Shown: positions 8,064 through 18,148, numbered from the stretch's first letter. The stretch is DNA of 64,000 nucleotides from Candidatus Streptomyces philanthi (GCA_018114805.1 CP073042.1:558001-622000), one strand, 5' to 3'. Numbers and translations: made by a program. The notes: generated by a model from the sequence alone, not told the origin.

Positions 8064-9342
8064 ATGGCGTGGTGGGAGCGGATCGGCGCACGGCTGGGAC
8101 GTCGGGCGGACGGCTGCGCCGTGCGGTTTCCCGGGAACCGTGACGAGGGGCCCAGCGAGTGGGTGCTCGTTCCCTGGCTGCTGCTGGCGAGCGGGGCCGC
8201 GGTGGACGTGTGGGAGGGCCATGTCGCGCCCCGGTGGCTGGCGGCGGCGGGGTTGGTCTCGTTCGTGGGGTGCTACCCCGCCGCCATATTCGTCGGCAGC
8301 GCGTCCACCCGCGCCCGACGCCGCGCCGCGATCCTCTTCCTGCTGCCGGCCACGCTGCTGGCCAGCGTGCTCGGCGCCGCGTACGGGGGCGGTTGGCTGA
8401 CCCTGTTCTCGCTGCTGTCGCTGGCCACCGGGGTCACGGTGCGCCCTCCGGTGGTGTTGCCGGCGCTGCTCGGCGTGGTGGCCGTCGGCGTCCTCAGCGC
8501 CATGGTCGGTGGTCATCCGGACGAGGTGGTGACCGTGGCGTACTCCTCGCTGATGTCGGGTGCGGTGGTCGCCATCGTCCGGCGGTTGATCGTCACCGTC
8601 CACAAGCTCCACGACGCCTAGGAAGCGTTGACGCGTTCGGCCGTGGAGCGAGAGCGGTTGCGCTTCTCCCGCGACCTGCACGACCTGCTCGGCCACACGA
8701 TGTCGGTCGTGGTGGTGAAGGCCGAGGCGGTGCGGCGGCTCGCCCCGCGCGACCCGCGGGCGGCCCTGGCCCAGGCGGCGGACATCGAGCCGATCGGCCG
8801 GCAGGCCCTCACCGAGATCCGCGAGGCCGTCACCGGTTACCGCGAGGGCAGCCTGGCCACCGAGTTGGACCGGGCGCGTTCGCTGCTGGACGCGGCCAGC
8901 GTGACGGCGGTCGTACGCCAGTCGGGCCCGCCGCTACCGGCCCAGACCGAGGCGTTGCTCGGCTGGGTGGGTACGGGAGGGCGTGACCAACACGGTCCAG
9001 CACAGCGGCGCCACGCGGTGCGAGATCGAACTCCGCACGGGCGTGGACACGGTGCGGCTGAGCATCGTGGACGACGAGTCCGGCGGTACGGCGGGAACGG
9101 TGGGGGCGACGGGCGAGCGACCCGGGGGCCCGCGCGAGCACGGCGCGACGCGGCGGGGCGGCGGGACGGGCCTCGCCGGCCTCACGGAACGGCTCGCGGC
9201 GGCCGGCGGCACGCTGGACTTCGGCCCGGACGGCCGGCGCGGCTTCCGGCTCACCGCTGTGCTGCCCGTGGACCTCCTCGCGCCGCCACCCGGGTTCGAG
9301 GTGGCGGCGGGGAGCGGTGCGGACGGGACGACCCGTCAGTAG
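8064..9342 (+). pseudogene. DesK/NarX-like sensor histidine kinase (one in-frame TAG, one frameshift)
   Basis: From ATG 8064 (SD GGGAGG) come about six transmembrane segments (for example WLLLASGAAVDVW, AILFLLPATLLASVLG), then a HisKA_3 dimerisation domain with the H-box RFSRDLHDLLGH and, after a frame change, a HATPase_c domain with N-box VTNTVQHSGA and G-box GTGLAGLTERL. An in-frame TAG at 8619-8621 separates the membrane domain from the H-box (HKLHDA stop EALTRSAV). A +1 base near 8970 separates DHp from the ATPase. Both halves remain conserved. It should phosphorylate the response regulator at 10098. The DinB gene lies between them on the opposite strand and overlaps its 3' end, an uncommon insertion into such an operon. 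Confidence 0.8.
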
Positions 9343-9853
9343 TAGCCCTTCGTGCCTCCAGCAACTCCCGGAGGGTGTCCATGTGTCCGGCGTGCCGGGC
9401 GGTCTCCTCGATCAGGTGGAACAGCATCCAGCGCAGGCTCGCCTCACGGGCGGCGAGTCCCGGCGCCCGGCCGGTGTCGTCGAGCGCGTGGCCCGCGATG
9501 ATCTCGTTCGACACCGCGCACTGCCGCTCGTACTCCGCGAGGAGTTGGGGCAGCGGTACGCCGTCCACCCGCATCTCGACGCTGCCGAGGGCGTCGGCGG
9601 CGGTGCGCGGCCCCCGTTCCGGCCGGCCGAGGAAGACGTGCTCGAACCAGAGGTGCTCGAGCCAGGTCAGGTGGGCGATAAGGCCGGCCATCGTCATGAG
9701 GGGCGAGGTGGGCAGCAGTGCCCGGTGCGCGTTCTCGTCGCTGAGGTCGGCGCACTTCCACTGGACGACCGCGCGCTGGATGTCGAGCCAGCCGACCAAC
9801 TGGGTCCGCTCGTCCGCGGTGTAGGGAGGGCGTTCGCGAGGTGGTGGCGTCAT
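9251..9853 (-). CDS. DinB family protein (C-terminus frameshifted)
   Basis: A DinB-like four-helix-bundle protein, 200 residues as read. It has SPLMTMAGLIAHLTWLEHLWFEHVFLG near the N-terminus and LIEETARHAGHMDTLRELL near the C-terminus; the His residues in these helices form the family's metal site. The natural end has probably been lost. A single-base deletion near 9355 puts the usual TKGYY-stop ending (visible in the next frame, stop at 9338-9336) out of frame, and the read-through tail overlaps the kinase gene. Family members include thiol-dependent transferases (mycothiol, bacillithiol), but the substrate cannot be predicted. It is transcribed towards the kinase gene and away from the response regulator. 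Confidence 0.8.
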   Translation of the reverse strand: MTPPPRERPPYTADERTQLVGWLDIQRAVVQWKCADLSDENAHRALLPTSPLMTMAGLIAHLTWLEHLWFEHVFLGRPERGPRTAADALGSVEMRVDGVPLPQLLAEYERQCAVSNEIIAGHALDDTGRAPGLAAREASLRWMLFHLIEETARHAGHMDTLRELLEARRATTDGSSRPHRSPPPPRTRVAARGGPRAAQR

Positions 9854-10097
9854 GGCCGGTGACGCTACCTGTACGACGGCGCAGCCGCATGACGTTTTCT
9901 CGCGAGCGGGCGAGCGAGTGGAGTGGACGGGCGGGCGAGCGAGACAGCGGGCGCAGCCCGGGCAGGACCGGGCGCGTGGTCGGTCCGTACGGCCGTCGCG
10001 GGGGCGCGGGCTCGGGTGGCCGCGCGGGAGGTGCCCCGCGGGCGGCGGCCGGTGGGGACTGGTCCGGCCCCCGCCCGGCCCTCGTTAGGCTGCCCGC

Positions 10098-10751
10098 ATG
10101 ACCGACTCCGCCAGCCAGCAGACCGCCGAGGCCGCGAGCGAGGAGGGCGCGCCGCGCATCCGGGTCCTGCTCGCCGAGGACCAGGGCATGTTGCGCGGCG
10201 CGTTGGCGCTGTTGCTCGGTCTTGAGCCGGACATCGCGGAGGTGGCGACGGGCGACGCGGTCGTGCCCCGGGCGGTGGAGGCGCGGCCGGACGTGGCGCT
10301 GCTCGACATCGAACTGCCGGGCCGTAGCGGGCTCGACGCGGCGGCCGAACTCCGTGACCGGCTGCCGGAGTGTCGCGTGCTGATCCTGACCACCTTCAGC
10401 CGCCCCTGCTACCTGCGGCGCGCGATGGAGGTCGGGGCGTACGGGTTCCTCGTCAAGGACGGGCCCGTGGAGGAGTTGGCGGCGTCGATCCGCCGGGTGC
10501 TGGCGGGCGAGCACGTCATCGATCCGGCGCTCGCGGCGGCGGCGCTGAGCGCCGGCCCCAACCCCCTGACGCCGCGCGAGCGCGACGTGCTGTCCGCGGC
10601 GGCCGACGGCGCCACCATCGCGGACGTCGCTGGCCGGGTCCACCTCTCCCCCGCCACCGTGCGCAACTACCTCTCGGCCGCCATCGGCAAGACCCGTACC
10701 CGCAACCGCATGGAGGCGGTCCGCGCCGCCCGGCAGAACGGCTGGCTGTGA
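10098..10751 (+). CDS. NarL/DesR-family response regulator
   Basis: An intact 217-residue regulator. The receiver domain has the acidic pair E27-D28 (LLAEDQG), phospho-acceptor D70 (ALLDIELPG) and the conserved Lys of FLVKDG. The C-terminal LuxR-type helix-turn-helix spans roughly residues 155-200 (LTPRERDVL ... TIADVAGRVHLSPATVRNY). The closest family is DesR-like regulators, which pair with six-TM HisKA_3 kinases such as the one encoded just upstream. It probably binds the GACA...TGTC repeats before the ABC exporter genes. The start at ATG 10098 places the receiver after about 19 disordered residues. Confidence 0.92.
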   Translation: MTDSASQQTAEAASEEGAPRIRVLLAEDQGMLRGALALLLGLEPDIAEVATGDAVVPRAVEARPDVALLDIELPGRSGLDAAAELRDRLPECRVLILTTFSRPCYLRRAMEVGAYGFLVKDGPVEELAASIRRVLAGEHVIDPALAAAALSAGPNPLTPRERDVLSAAADGATIADVAGRVHLSPATVRNYLSAAIGKTRTRNRMEAVRAARQNGWL

Positions 10752-10829
10752 GCGGTCCACCGCTCGCCCAAGCGGCCGGGGCCGGCACGGAACCCGGCGG
10801 AACCGCGCGCCTGTCGAGGTCCGGGCGGG

Positions 10830-11651
10830 TCAGGTGCGCAGGTACGAGGCGCCGTTGAGGTCCAGGACGGTGCCGGAGCTCCACTGCGCTTCGGGTGCGC
10901 CTCGGGCGAGGCCAGCCACAGCACCGCGGCCGCGACCTCGGCGGGTTCCGCGACCCGGCCGAAGGGGCTCTGGGCGCGGATCGCCTCGCCCTCGGCCCCG
11001 GTCAGCCGGTGCGCGACGCGGTGGGTGTCGATGAAGCCGGGCGCCACCGAGGCGACGGCGATGCCGTACGGGGCCAGGGCCACGGCCAGCGACTGGCCGA
11101 GCGCGTGCACGGCGGCCTTCGTCGCCCCGTACGCCGGGTGGTCAGGCTCGCCGCGGAAGGCGCCGTGCGAGCCGATGTTGACGATCCGGCCGCCGGTGCC
11201 CTGGTCGATCATGTGCCGGGTGGCGAGGTGGCTGAGGTAGGCAGTGCCGAGCAGGTTGACCGCCACGTGCGCCTGCCAGGCCTCGGTCCACTCCGCGTAG
11301 GAGGTGTCCGCCGGTGGGTGCGGGGTGTTGACGGCGGCGTTGTTCACCAGGACGTCGACACCGCCGAGCGCCGCGACCGCCTCCCAGACCAGCTCCCGCG
11401 CCCCGTCCGTGGTGGCGAGGTCGGCGCCGATGAGGGTGTGCCCGGTGCCGGGCAGCGCGGCGAGCGTGGCCTCGGCGTCCGCGCGCCGCGTGCCGTAGTG
11501 CACCGCCACCCGGTCGCCGTGCGCCGCGAAGGCCTCGGCCACCGCCCGGCCGAGGCCGCGCGAGGCTCCGCTGACGAGCACCCGCCGCCCGGTGGCGGCG
11601 AACGCCGAACCGGGCGACGAATTGGTGGTGGGCGGTGGGGGGGTTGGCCAT
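10830..11651 (-). pseudogene. Short-chain dehydrogenase/reductase (two frameshifts)
   Basis: A classical SDR: nucleotide-binding VLVSGASRGLGRAVAE, NNAAVN (the NNAG equivalent), a Ser in IVNIGSHGAF, catalytic YGATK (Tyr and Lys, YxxxK), and PGFIDT. The intact core spans 11581-10890. The original start is probably ATG 11651; a run of seven C's near 11640 puts it out of frame, and one C fewer gives MANPPPPTTN joined to GRRVLVSGAS. Near 10895 a one-base deletion removes the family C-terminus (AQWSSGTVLDLNGASYLRT), which is visible in another frame ending at the TGA 10832-10830. As read, translation instead runs on to 10667 and overlaps the response regulator. The reaction is probably oxidoreduction of an alcohol or ketone with NAD(P)H; the substrate is unknown. 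Confidence 0.78.
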
Positions 11652-11881
11652 GACGGTGCTCTCTCCTCACGGTGCTACGCGGACTCCTCGCGGTGCCGCG
11701 CGGGCCTCGCGGCCGGCGCGGCCAGCCTATGTCGCCGCGCCCACGCGCCCCGGCGCCCCCTCCACACCCCGCGCCGTTCCCTACCCCGCACCGCACCCGT
11801 ACCTCGCACCCCCGCGCCCCGCGCCTCCGCGCCCGGCTGTCCCTTTGCCCCGCACCCGGCCGCTTCGCGCCCCGGTGTTTC
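11652..11881. other. Low-complexity C-rich intergenic region
   Basis: 230 bp of C-rich sequence on the + strand (many CCCCGCACC-like runs) between the SDR start and the MFS gene's 3' end. No gene, promoter or terminator hairpin stood out. Confidence 0.4.
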
Positions 11882-13545
11882 TCAGCCCCCGGACTGGGCC
11901 CGTGGCCCCGGGGCGCCCCCGTCCCGCCCCGCGTCGGCTCCGTCGTGCCCTGCCGTGGCACCACCGGGCGCGGCCGGCGCGGCCGAAACGTCCGACGCCA
12001 CCGAAACATCTGATACGTCCGCTTCATCTGACGCGTCCGCTTCGTTCGACCCCGACCCCGGCCCCTGCTGCACGTCGGCCGCCGCCGGCCGCGGGGCGGG
12101 GCGCGGCGGCAACAGGGCCACCAGGGCGGTGGCGAGGACCAGGACCAGGGCGCCGACCAGGAAGGCCCGGGCGTACCCCTGCGTCAGGGCGTCGGCGGAG
12201 CGGCTGCCGAGCGCGTCGGTGCGGTCCGCGGCGACGGTGACGAGCAGCGACAGGCCGAGCGCGCCGCCGATCGTCCGCGCGGTGTTGAGCAGGCCCGACA
12301 CGACACCGGCGTCGGTGGGCGGGACGCCCGAGGTGGCCGCGGCGGTGAGCGGGGTCATCATCAGGCCGGCGCGGAACGACATGAGGACGCCGGGCCCGAG
12401 GAGGGTGGTCAGGAACGTCCCGTCCACGTCCATGGCGCTCTGCCAGAAGAAGCCCGCCGAGGCGATGGCGCCACCGGCGAAGGTGAGCAGCCTCGGGTCG
12501 ACGCCACGGGCCATGAACTTGTGGGCGACCTGCGCGCCGACGACGATCGAGATGGTGTGCGGCAGGAACGCGAGGCCGGCGCGGACGACGTTGTAGTCCA
12601 GGACGTTCTGCATGTACAGCGACAGGAATTACCACATCGAGAAGAAGCCCATGCCGCAGACGACCAGCACCAGGTTGGCCGACCAGACGGCGCGCACCCG
12701 GAACAGCCGCAGCGGCACCAGCGGTTCCTCCGAGCGGGCCTCGACGGCCACGAAGCCGGCGAGCGCGAGCAGCCCGCCGCCCAGCGGCACCAGGGCCTCG
12801 GCCCCGCTCCAGCCGTACTCCTCGGTGCGCGCGATCCCGTACGCCACGGCGCCGACGCCGACGGTGACCAGTGCCGCCCCGGGCAGGTCCAGCGGTCGAC
12901 GCGACGGCGTCGCGTGCTGGCCGGTGAGCGAGGTGGCGGCGACGACGCACACCAGCACGCCGATCGGCACGTTGATGAGCAGTACCCAGCGCCAGGACAG
13001 GGCGTCGGTCAGCACGCCCCCGATGAGTCCGCCCGCCGCGCCGCCGCCGATGCCGACGGCCATCCACAACATGACCCGCATCCGTTCCGGGCCCTCCGGG
13101 AACGAGGATGGTGATGATGGTGAGCGTGGACGGGGCGAGGGTGGCGGCACCCACGCCCTGGGCGGCGCGGGCCGCGACGATCTGCCACGGCTCCTGCGCC
13201 AGGCCGCCGGCGAGGCTGGCCAGCGTGAACAGGCTGAGGCCGGCCAGGAACACCTGCTTGCGCCCGAAGAGGTCGCCCGCCCGGCCGCCGAGGAGCATGA
13301 AGCCCGCCGTAGGTGAGGGTGTAGGCGTTGGCCACCCACTGCAGGTCGCTCTCGTCGAGGCCGAGTCCGGTCCGCATCGAGGGCAGGGCCACGTTGACGA
13401 CCGGCACGTCGAGGACGACGAGGAACTGCCCGGCGCACGCGGCGAGGATCACCGCCCAGGCGAGCGGCGTGCGCCGGGCGGCGGCGGGGGCCGGAGCGTC
13501 GGCCACGGCGGGCCCACCAGCATATGTCTGCGACATGACAGTCAT
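11882..13545 (-). pseudogene. DHA2-family MFS multidrug exporter (TAA stop plus two frameshifts)
   Basis: A 14-TM drug:H+ antiporter of the EmrB/QacA type. It has LAWAVILAACAGQFLVVLDVPVVNVALPS (TM1 with motif D1), GGRAGDLFGRKQVF (motif A), APSTLTIITILVP, LINVPIGVLV and a second half with LSLLVTVAADR. The frame breaks near 13313 (extra G in TYGG/FMLLGG), near 13105 (in LVPEGPERM) and at an in-frame TAA, 12631-12629, where MWYFLSLYMQNVL is expected (Tyr codon TAC to TAA). The C-terminus ends in an Asp/Ser/Ala-rich cytoplasmic tail. The start is ATG 13545 or 13536; neither has a strong SD. The likely role is efflux of hydrophobic cations or antibiotics. It stands alone, without an adjacent TetR gene. 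Confidence 0.8.
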
Positions 13546-14312
13546 GCTGGCAGCGGGGCGCCGCCCTGCCACCGCCCGCTCGCCGCGTCCCGGGCACCAC
13601 CCGGCCGAGTTAGGGGCTCCGCTCGACCGTCTAGGGGTCAACCCCGGGTGCTCCCCCGGCCCCCGTGCATCTGCGTGCCTGACCGTGCCCCTCCGTGTCG
13701 GACTGACTGACCATCCCCTCCCCCCTGTCCGTGTCCACGCCGGCACCGCGCGCCCCCGCGCCCCTCGTTCCCGTACGCGCAGGCCCCCGAGCGGCCGCGC
13801 GCCGGTTGCCGTACGGCCGCCACGCGCCCCACCGCGCCCCGTGCGGGCTCCGTCCCGCCCCCGGTCGCGGGCCGCCCACCCCTGGTCCGCCGCCGGTCGC
13901 GGGCCGCGCCGTTGGCACCACCCCGCGCGTGCGCGGGGCCGGCGCGTGGGGAACGATGAACGGCCGGCCGGTCCGGGCGGCGGGGTTCTCGCGCCGGCGA
14001 CCGTGCCGGGGCGCGGGCACGGGGGTACGGCGCCCCCGCACCGCGATCCCGTACGGGCCCCGTGCGGCGCGGTACGGACGGCCGACCGTGGCCCGTAGCG
14101 CGTGACGGGAAATCCGGGCCGAAATGCGGTGGGAAATCCGACCGTTCGGGAATTGCGGTCGAAGGCGTCCGGGAGCGTTCCGGGGAACGAATTGGATGCT
14201 GGAAGACCCGGAATGGCCGCACATCGCGGAAAATTTCATATGCCAGCCCGACAAACGGCCACACCGCGTGGCCGGGGCGTCCAGAGATCGTCAGAGAGCA
14301 GAGGAACCGACC
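13546..14312. other. 767-bp intergenic region, no supported gene
   Basis: The first 550 bp are GC-rich with many short CG-rich inverted repeats (around 13900-13970, for example). The last 200 bp are less GC-rich (GGAAATCC, GAAAATTTCATATG) and lead into the methyltransferase ribosome site, as expected for a promoter region. No ORF here has convincing domain content. Confidence 0.5.
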
Positions 14313-14951
14313 ATGCCGCCCAAGCCGGAGATCGTCGCCGCTTTCGAGGCGGCCAAGGGATTCATGCCGCTCGACGAGGGACTGGCCCTGTACGAGGCGG
14401 CGGAGGAGGCGGGCGCGCGGGGGCTGCCGCTGCTGGAGGTCGGTACCTACTGCGGACGCTCCACGATCCTGTTGGCTGCCGCCGCACGCGAGGCGGGCAC
14501 CGTGGTCGTCACGGTCGACCACCACCGCGGCTCGGAGGAGCAGCAGCCGGGATGGGAGTACCACGACCCGTCGCTGGTCGATCCACGGGTGGGTCTGATG
14601 GACACGTTGCCCACCTTCCGCCGCACGGTGCACGCAGCCGGGCTCGAAGGGCACGTGATCGCGGTGGTGGGAAAGTCGCCGCAGGTCGCCGCGGTGTGCG
14701 GCGGCCGGCTGGGCCTGGTGTTCATCGACGGCGGGCACACCGACGAGCACACGAGCGGGGACTACGCGGGCTGGGCGCCGCAGCTCGCGCAGGACGGGCT
14801 GCTCGTGATCCACGACGTGTTCCCGGACCCGGCCGACGGCGGCCAGGCGCCGTACCGCGTCTACCGGCGGGCGCTGGAGTCGGGCGCGTTCACCGAGGTC
14901 TCCGACACCGGCTCGCTCCGCGTCCTGCGCCGTACGGCCCCGGGCGTCTGA
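14313..14951 (+). CDS. Class I SAM-dependent methyltransferase
   Basis: An intact 212-residue protein. ATG 14313 has AGAGGAA 7 bp upstream. Glycine-rich motif I (LLEVGTYCGRSTILL) lies near residues 40-55, a motif II-like VVVTVDHH follows, and FIDGGHTDEHTSGD carries the acidic residues typical of the O-methyltransferase/CmcI-like Rossmann group (Methyltransf_24). A longer upstream reading is open, but it lacks a ribosome site and family similarity. The acceptor substrate cannot be read from the sequence. It is followed 205 bp later by the N-acetylmuramoyl-L-alanine amidase gene in the same direction. Confidence 0.88.
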   Translation: MPPKPEIVAAFEAAKGFMPLDEGLALYEAAEEAGARGLPLLEVGTYCGRSTILLAAAAREAGTVVVTVDHHRGSEEQQPGWEYHDPSLVDPRVGLMDTLPTFRRTVHAAGLEGHVIAVVGKSPQVAAVCGGRLGLVFIDGGHTDEHTSGDYAGWAPQLAQDGLLVIHDVFPDPADGGQAPYRVYRRALESGAFTEVSDTGSLRVLRRTAPGV

Positions 14952-15156
14952 CACCCGGCCGCCCGCCGCCCCCGTTCCCTCCGCTCCCCTCCGTACCGCC
15001 CGTCGCGCCGCGTACCGTCAGGCTCGTACGCCCTGTCGGCCACGTCCCGCTTCCGCCGCACCAGCGCCCCCGCTCGCGCACCGGCATGCGGCGACGGGCC
15101 ACGGGAACGCGCCCCGGAGCGCACTGGCGGGCGCGCGGCGCACTACCATCGCCCGG

Positions 15157-16094
15157 GTGTCGAACGGCAGCTTTCCCCCCACTCCGCGCCGGCTCGGCGG
15201 CACCCTCGTCATCGTGCTGGCCGTACTCGCGCCCGTCTGCTTTGCGGGCTGGCTCGTGTGGCGCTCCATGGACGAGGGCGATACCGGGGCGCCCGGCGCG
15301 CCGCCGCTCGCCGCGGCCTCGTCGGCCGCACCGTCCGCGACGCGAGACGACGGACAGCGGGAGGGCCCCGCCGCCTCGGGACGGCCCCCGTCGCCGGAGC
15401 GCACGCCCGACCAACGGGCCCTGCGGGGCAAGGTGGTGGTCATCGATCCGGGGCACAACCCGCGCAACCGGGACCACACCGCCGAGATCGCCCAGCTGGT
15501 CGACGTCGGCACCCACCGCAAGGAGTGCGACACCACGGGCGCCGCGACCAACGCGGGGTACGCCGAGGCCGCGTTCACGCTCGACGTGTCGCGACGGGTG
15601 CGCACCCTGCTGCGCGAGCGCGGCGCGACCGTGAAGCTCACGCAGGACGACGACCTCCCGTACGGCCCGTGCGTGGACGAGCGGGCCGAGATCGGCACAC
15701 GGCGCGCGCGGACGCGGTCGTCTCCGTCCACGCCGACGGGGCGGGCGCCGGCCAGCGCGGATTCCATGTGATCTTGCCCGCGTCGGTGCGCGGCGGCGGG
15801 GCCGACACGTCGGCCATCACCGGTCCCTCGCGCCACCTGGGCGATTCGCTGGCGCGCCGCTTCGGCGAGGCCACCGGGAGCGCTCCCGCCAACTACCTGG
15901 GTGGGGGCGAGGGCTTGACGGTCCGCGACGATTTGGGCGGACTCAATCTCTCCACGGTTCCCAAGGTGTTCATCGAGTGTGGCAATATGCGCGACTCGAA
16001 GGATGCGGCGTTGTTGACCGATGCGCACTGGAGACAGCGGGCGGCGCGTGGTATTGCCGACGGCATTACGGACTTCTTGCGTGGGAAGCGATAA
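15157..16094 (+). pseudogene. N-acetylmuramoyl-L-alanine amidase, AmiC/CwlO-type Amidase_3 (one frameshift)
   Basis: GTG 15157 starts a membrane-anchored amidase: one N-terminal transmembrane helix (VIVLAVLAPVCFAGWLVW), a Pro/Ser-rich linker, then an Amidase_3 domain. Zn ligands are visible: His in VVIDPGHNP, Glu in AAFTLDVSRRV..., His in VVSVHADGAG and Glu in KVFIECGNMRDSKDA. It should hydrolyse the amide between N-acetylmuramic acid and the stem peptide at the cell surface. A one-base deletion near 15715 (IGT to ARADAVVSVHA) splits the domain, so as read the N-terminal frame stops at 15771. The second frame continues cleanly to TAA/TGA at 16094. Confidence 0.82.
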
Positions 16095-16252
16095 CGGCCG
16101 CGTTGAGCAGCCGTAAGGGTCGCTCCCGAAGGGGCGCACCCGGCCGTCCCGGCGATAGATTCACCCGTACGATGGGGGGCCACCCCCCGCGCACTCGCAC
16201 TTCGCGTCCGGCGACAGCGACGAAAACAGACGAGACCGATAGAGGACCTTAC

Positions 16253-17086
16253 GTGAATATCCGCTCCCTCACTCGAGGCGATGGCGTGGTGATCGGAGCA
16301 GCGGTTTTGCTGTTCGTCGCCTCGTTCCTCGATTTCATTGCCGTCGAATGCCCGTCGGGCGCGCCGGACTCAGCCTGCCCGTCTTACAACGGTTGGAGCT
16401 CCGACTTCGCCTCCACCACGGCCGGCATCTTCGTCCTCGGTGTGGTCGGCACGGCTCTCGTCGTCCTGTCGCACCTGCTGCCGCAGCGCAACCTGTTCGG
16501 TCTGACGCTGGAGCAGTGGGGGACGGCGCTCGCGGTGGCTGCGGCGTTCACCTCCACCTGGACGATGATCTTCAGCCACCCGGACGGCCTGGAGAAGGGC
16601 GCGGGCCAGATCATGGGCTTCATCGCCCTGCTGCTGGCCGGCGCCGTCGTGGCCAGTCCCCGCGTGCCCGCGCTCAAGGCACCGCTCATGGGCGCGGCCT
16701 CGCCGCAGCCCGCCCCCTCCCCCTACGGCGGCCAGCCGGGTCAGGCCGGCCAGCCGGCCGGTGGCTACGGCTACCCGGGCGGTCAGCAGCCGGGTGCCCC
16801 GTCCCCGTACGGCGCTCCGGCCGGTGGCCAGCCCTCGTACGGCGGGCAGCCGGGTGGCGCGAGCGCGGCGCCGGCCGCCGGTGCCGGGGAGTTCGCCCCG
16901 TTCTGGTTCGCCGTTCCGGTGGCGCGTCCGCTCTACGCCGAGGACGGTTCGGCGACGCCGATCGCCGAGTTGGCGCCGGGCGCCTGGTACCTGGCGGTGG
17001 AGCAGCGCGGGCAGGCGCTCGTGGCGCAGACGCAGGACGGCCGTCGCGGCGTGCTGCAGGACACCACGGGCATCCAGCGCGGCTGA
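16253..17086 (+). CDS. Conserved membrane protein with Pro/Gly/Tyr-rich tail
   Basis: An intact 277-residue protein from GTG 16253 (SD AGAGGA). Four transmembrane helices lie in the first about 140 residues (GAAVLLFVASFLDFIAV, GIFVLGVVGTALVVL, LAVAAAFTSTWTMIF, MGFIALLLAGAVVAS), followed by a long SPYGGQPG/QPAGGYGYPGG low-complexity region. A small C-terminal domain follows (FWFAVPVARPLYAEDGS ... WYLAVEQRGQALVAQTQDGRRGVLQDT) that resembles an SH3-like barrel. This is a common streptomycete family with no assigned function, sometimes labelled DUF5336-like. Its transcript ends at the 30-bp hairpin immediately downstream. Confidence 0.85.
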   Translation: MNIRSLTRGDGVVIGAAVLLFVASFLDFIAVECPSGAPDSACPSYNGWSSDFASTTAGIFVLGVVGTALVVLSHLLPQRNLFGLTLEQWGTALAVAAAFTSTWTMIFSHPDGLEKGAGQIMGFIALLLAGAVVASPRVPALKAPLMGAASPQPAPSPYGGQPGQAGQPAGGYGYPGGQQPGAPSPYGAPAGGQPSYGGQPGGASAAPAAGAGEFAPFWFAVPVARPLYAEDGSATPIAELAPGAWYLAVEQRGQALVAQTQDGRRGVLQDTTGIQRG

Positions 17087-17098
17087 GCCGGTTCCACC

Positions 17099-17163
17099 AG
17101 CCGTTCACGGCGCCACGGCCCCCCGTCCGCGAGGGACGGGGGGCCGTGGCGCCGTGAACGGCT
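17099..17163. terminator. Bidirectional terminator: perfect 30-bp inverted repeat, 5-nt loop
   Basis: Left arm 17099-17128 and right arm 17134-17163 are exactly complementary over 30 bp, with a GCGAG loop. It sits between the stop of the + strand membrane protein and the stop of the - strand mycothiol-dependent gene, the expected place for a shared factor-independent terminator. Streptomyces terminators often lack the U-tract, as here. Confidence 0.9.
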
Positions 17164-17187
17164 GTGGCTGCGGCCGGAGCGCGCTGG

Positions 17188-17976
17188 TTACTCGAAGCTG
17201 GCCCGGTCCAGCCAGAAGTCCAGCAGCGCGCGGTCACCGGTGATCCGCACGCGGTCGGTGTCCCGGGGCAGGCGGCGGTAGAAGAGGAGCGCCAGGTCGG
17301 TGAGGGCGCCGCTGGCGGTGACCTCGGCGGTGCCCTGCGCGCGGGTCCAGCGCACGCCCTCCGGGGTCAGCTCGATGGTCCAGTGGCCGGCCTGCTCCGG
17401 CGCGGTGTCCGTGGCCCGCAACCCGATGGCCTGGCCGGTGCCCCGCAACTCGCCGAGCTTGGGGTTGAAGTGGGCGGCCAGCGGGTTGGTGACGATCTCC
17501 AACCACTCGTCGACCACGTCCGCCGCGACGTCCGGGGCCACGGCGTACTCCGTGCCCGTCGCGGAGACCGCGTCCGCCCGGTGGATCACCGTCTCGTGCG
17601 TCATGCGGCGGGCCCAGAACGCCGGGCTCTGCTTCTGGCCCCAGGTCCACACGGGGGCGGTGGGGCCCGCCTCGGCGAGCGCCGCGTCGAGCATGGCGGC
17701 CGCCTCGGCCAGCCAGACGTCCATGGCGCGCGGGTCGCTCCCGTCCGGGCCGACCGACGCGGGCCGTTCGTCCGCCACGTACTCCGTCGCGCGCGCGAAG
17801 ATCAGGGACTCGGCCCAGCGGTGGGCCCGGCCGACGTGCGGCAGCAGGTCGGCCACGGTCCAGTCGGGGCAGGTGGGCACGCGCGTCGACAGGTCGGCGT
17901 CGACGACGGCCGCGCGCAGCAGGTCGCTCTCCGTGGCCAACGCGGCACGGTAGCGGTCGTATCCAAGGTCGGTCAT
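17188..17976 (-). CDS. Maleylpyruvate isomerase-family mycothiol-dependent enzyme
   Basis: An intact 262-residue protein. The N-terminal MDMPI metal-binding domain (DinB-like bundle) has the conserved VPTCPDWTVADLLPHVGRAHRW and the metal-binding MTHETVIHRADA. A C-terminal MDMPI_C domain follows, with TVELTPEGVRW-like strands and ALLDFWLDRASF at the end. Members use mycothiol as cofactor or leaving group; the best known is maleylpyruvate isomerase of gentisate degradation, but most Streptomyces paralogues have no known substrate. It is monocistronic, with the strong terminator directly downstream. Confidence 0.9.
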   Translation of the reverse strand: MTDLGYDRYRAALATESDLLRAAVVDADLSTRVPTCPDWTVADLLPHVGRAHRWAESLIFARATEYVADERPASVGPDGSDPRAMDVWLAEAAAMLDAALAEAGPTAPVWTWGQKQSPAFWARRMTHETVIHRADAVSATGTEYAVAPDVAADVVDEWLEIVTNPLAAHFNPKLGELRGTGQAIGLRATDTAPEQAGHWTIELTPEGVRWTRAQGTAEVTASGALTDLALLFYRRLPRDTDRVRITGDRALLDFWLDRASFE

Positions 17977-18148
17977 GGGCTTACCGTATGGCCGGTTCCG
18001 CCCGGCTCGCCTGGGTATTTCGCGCGGGCCGAGGCCGGTCGAGGCGGCTGTGACCCCACCGTGTGGGCCTGCCGGCCGCGCGGCGGCGGGTGGCGCGCGG
18101 CCGGGGCGGGCCCGACGGGCAGCAGCAGTACGGGCGAGGCCGGCGGGG

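Noticed and set aside
13700..14100. Several open frames on both strands in the 13.6-14.1 kb region
   Set aside because: All are Arg/Pro/Gly-biased with no recognisable domain or ribosome site, as expected by chance at this GC content.
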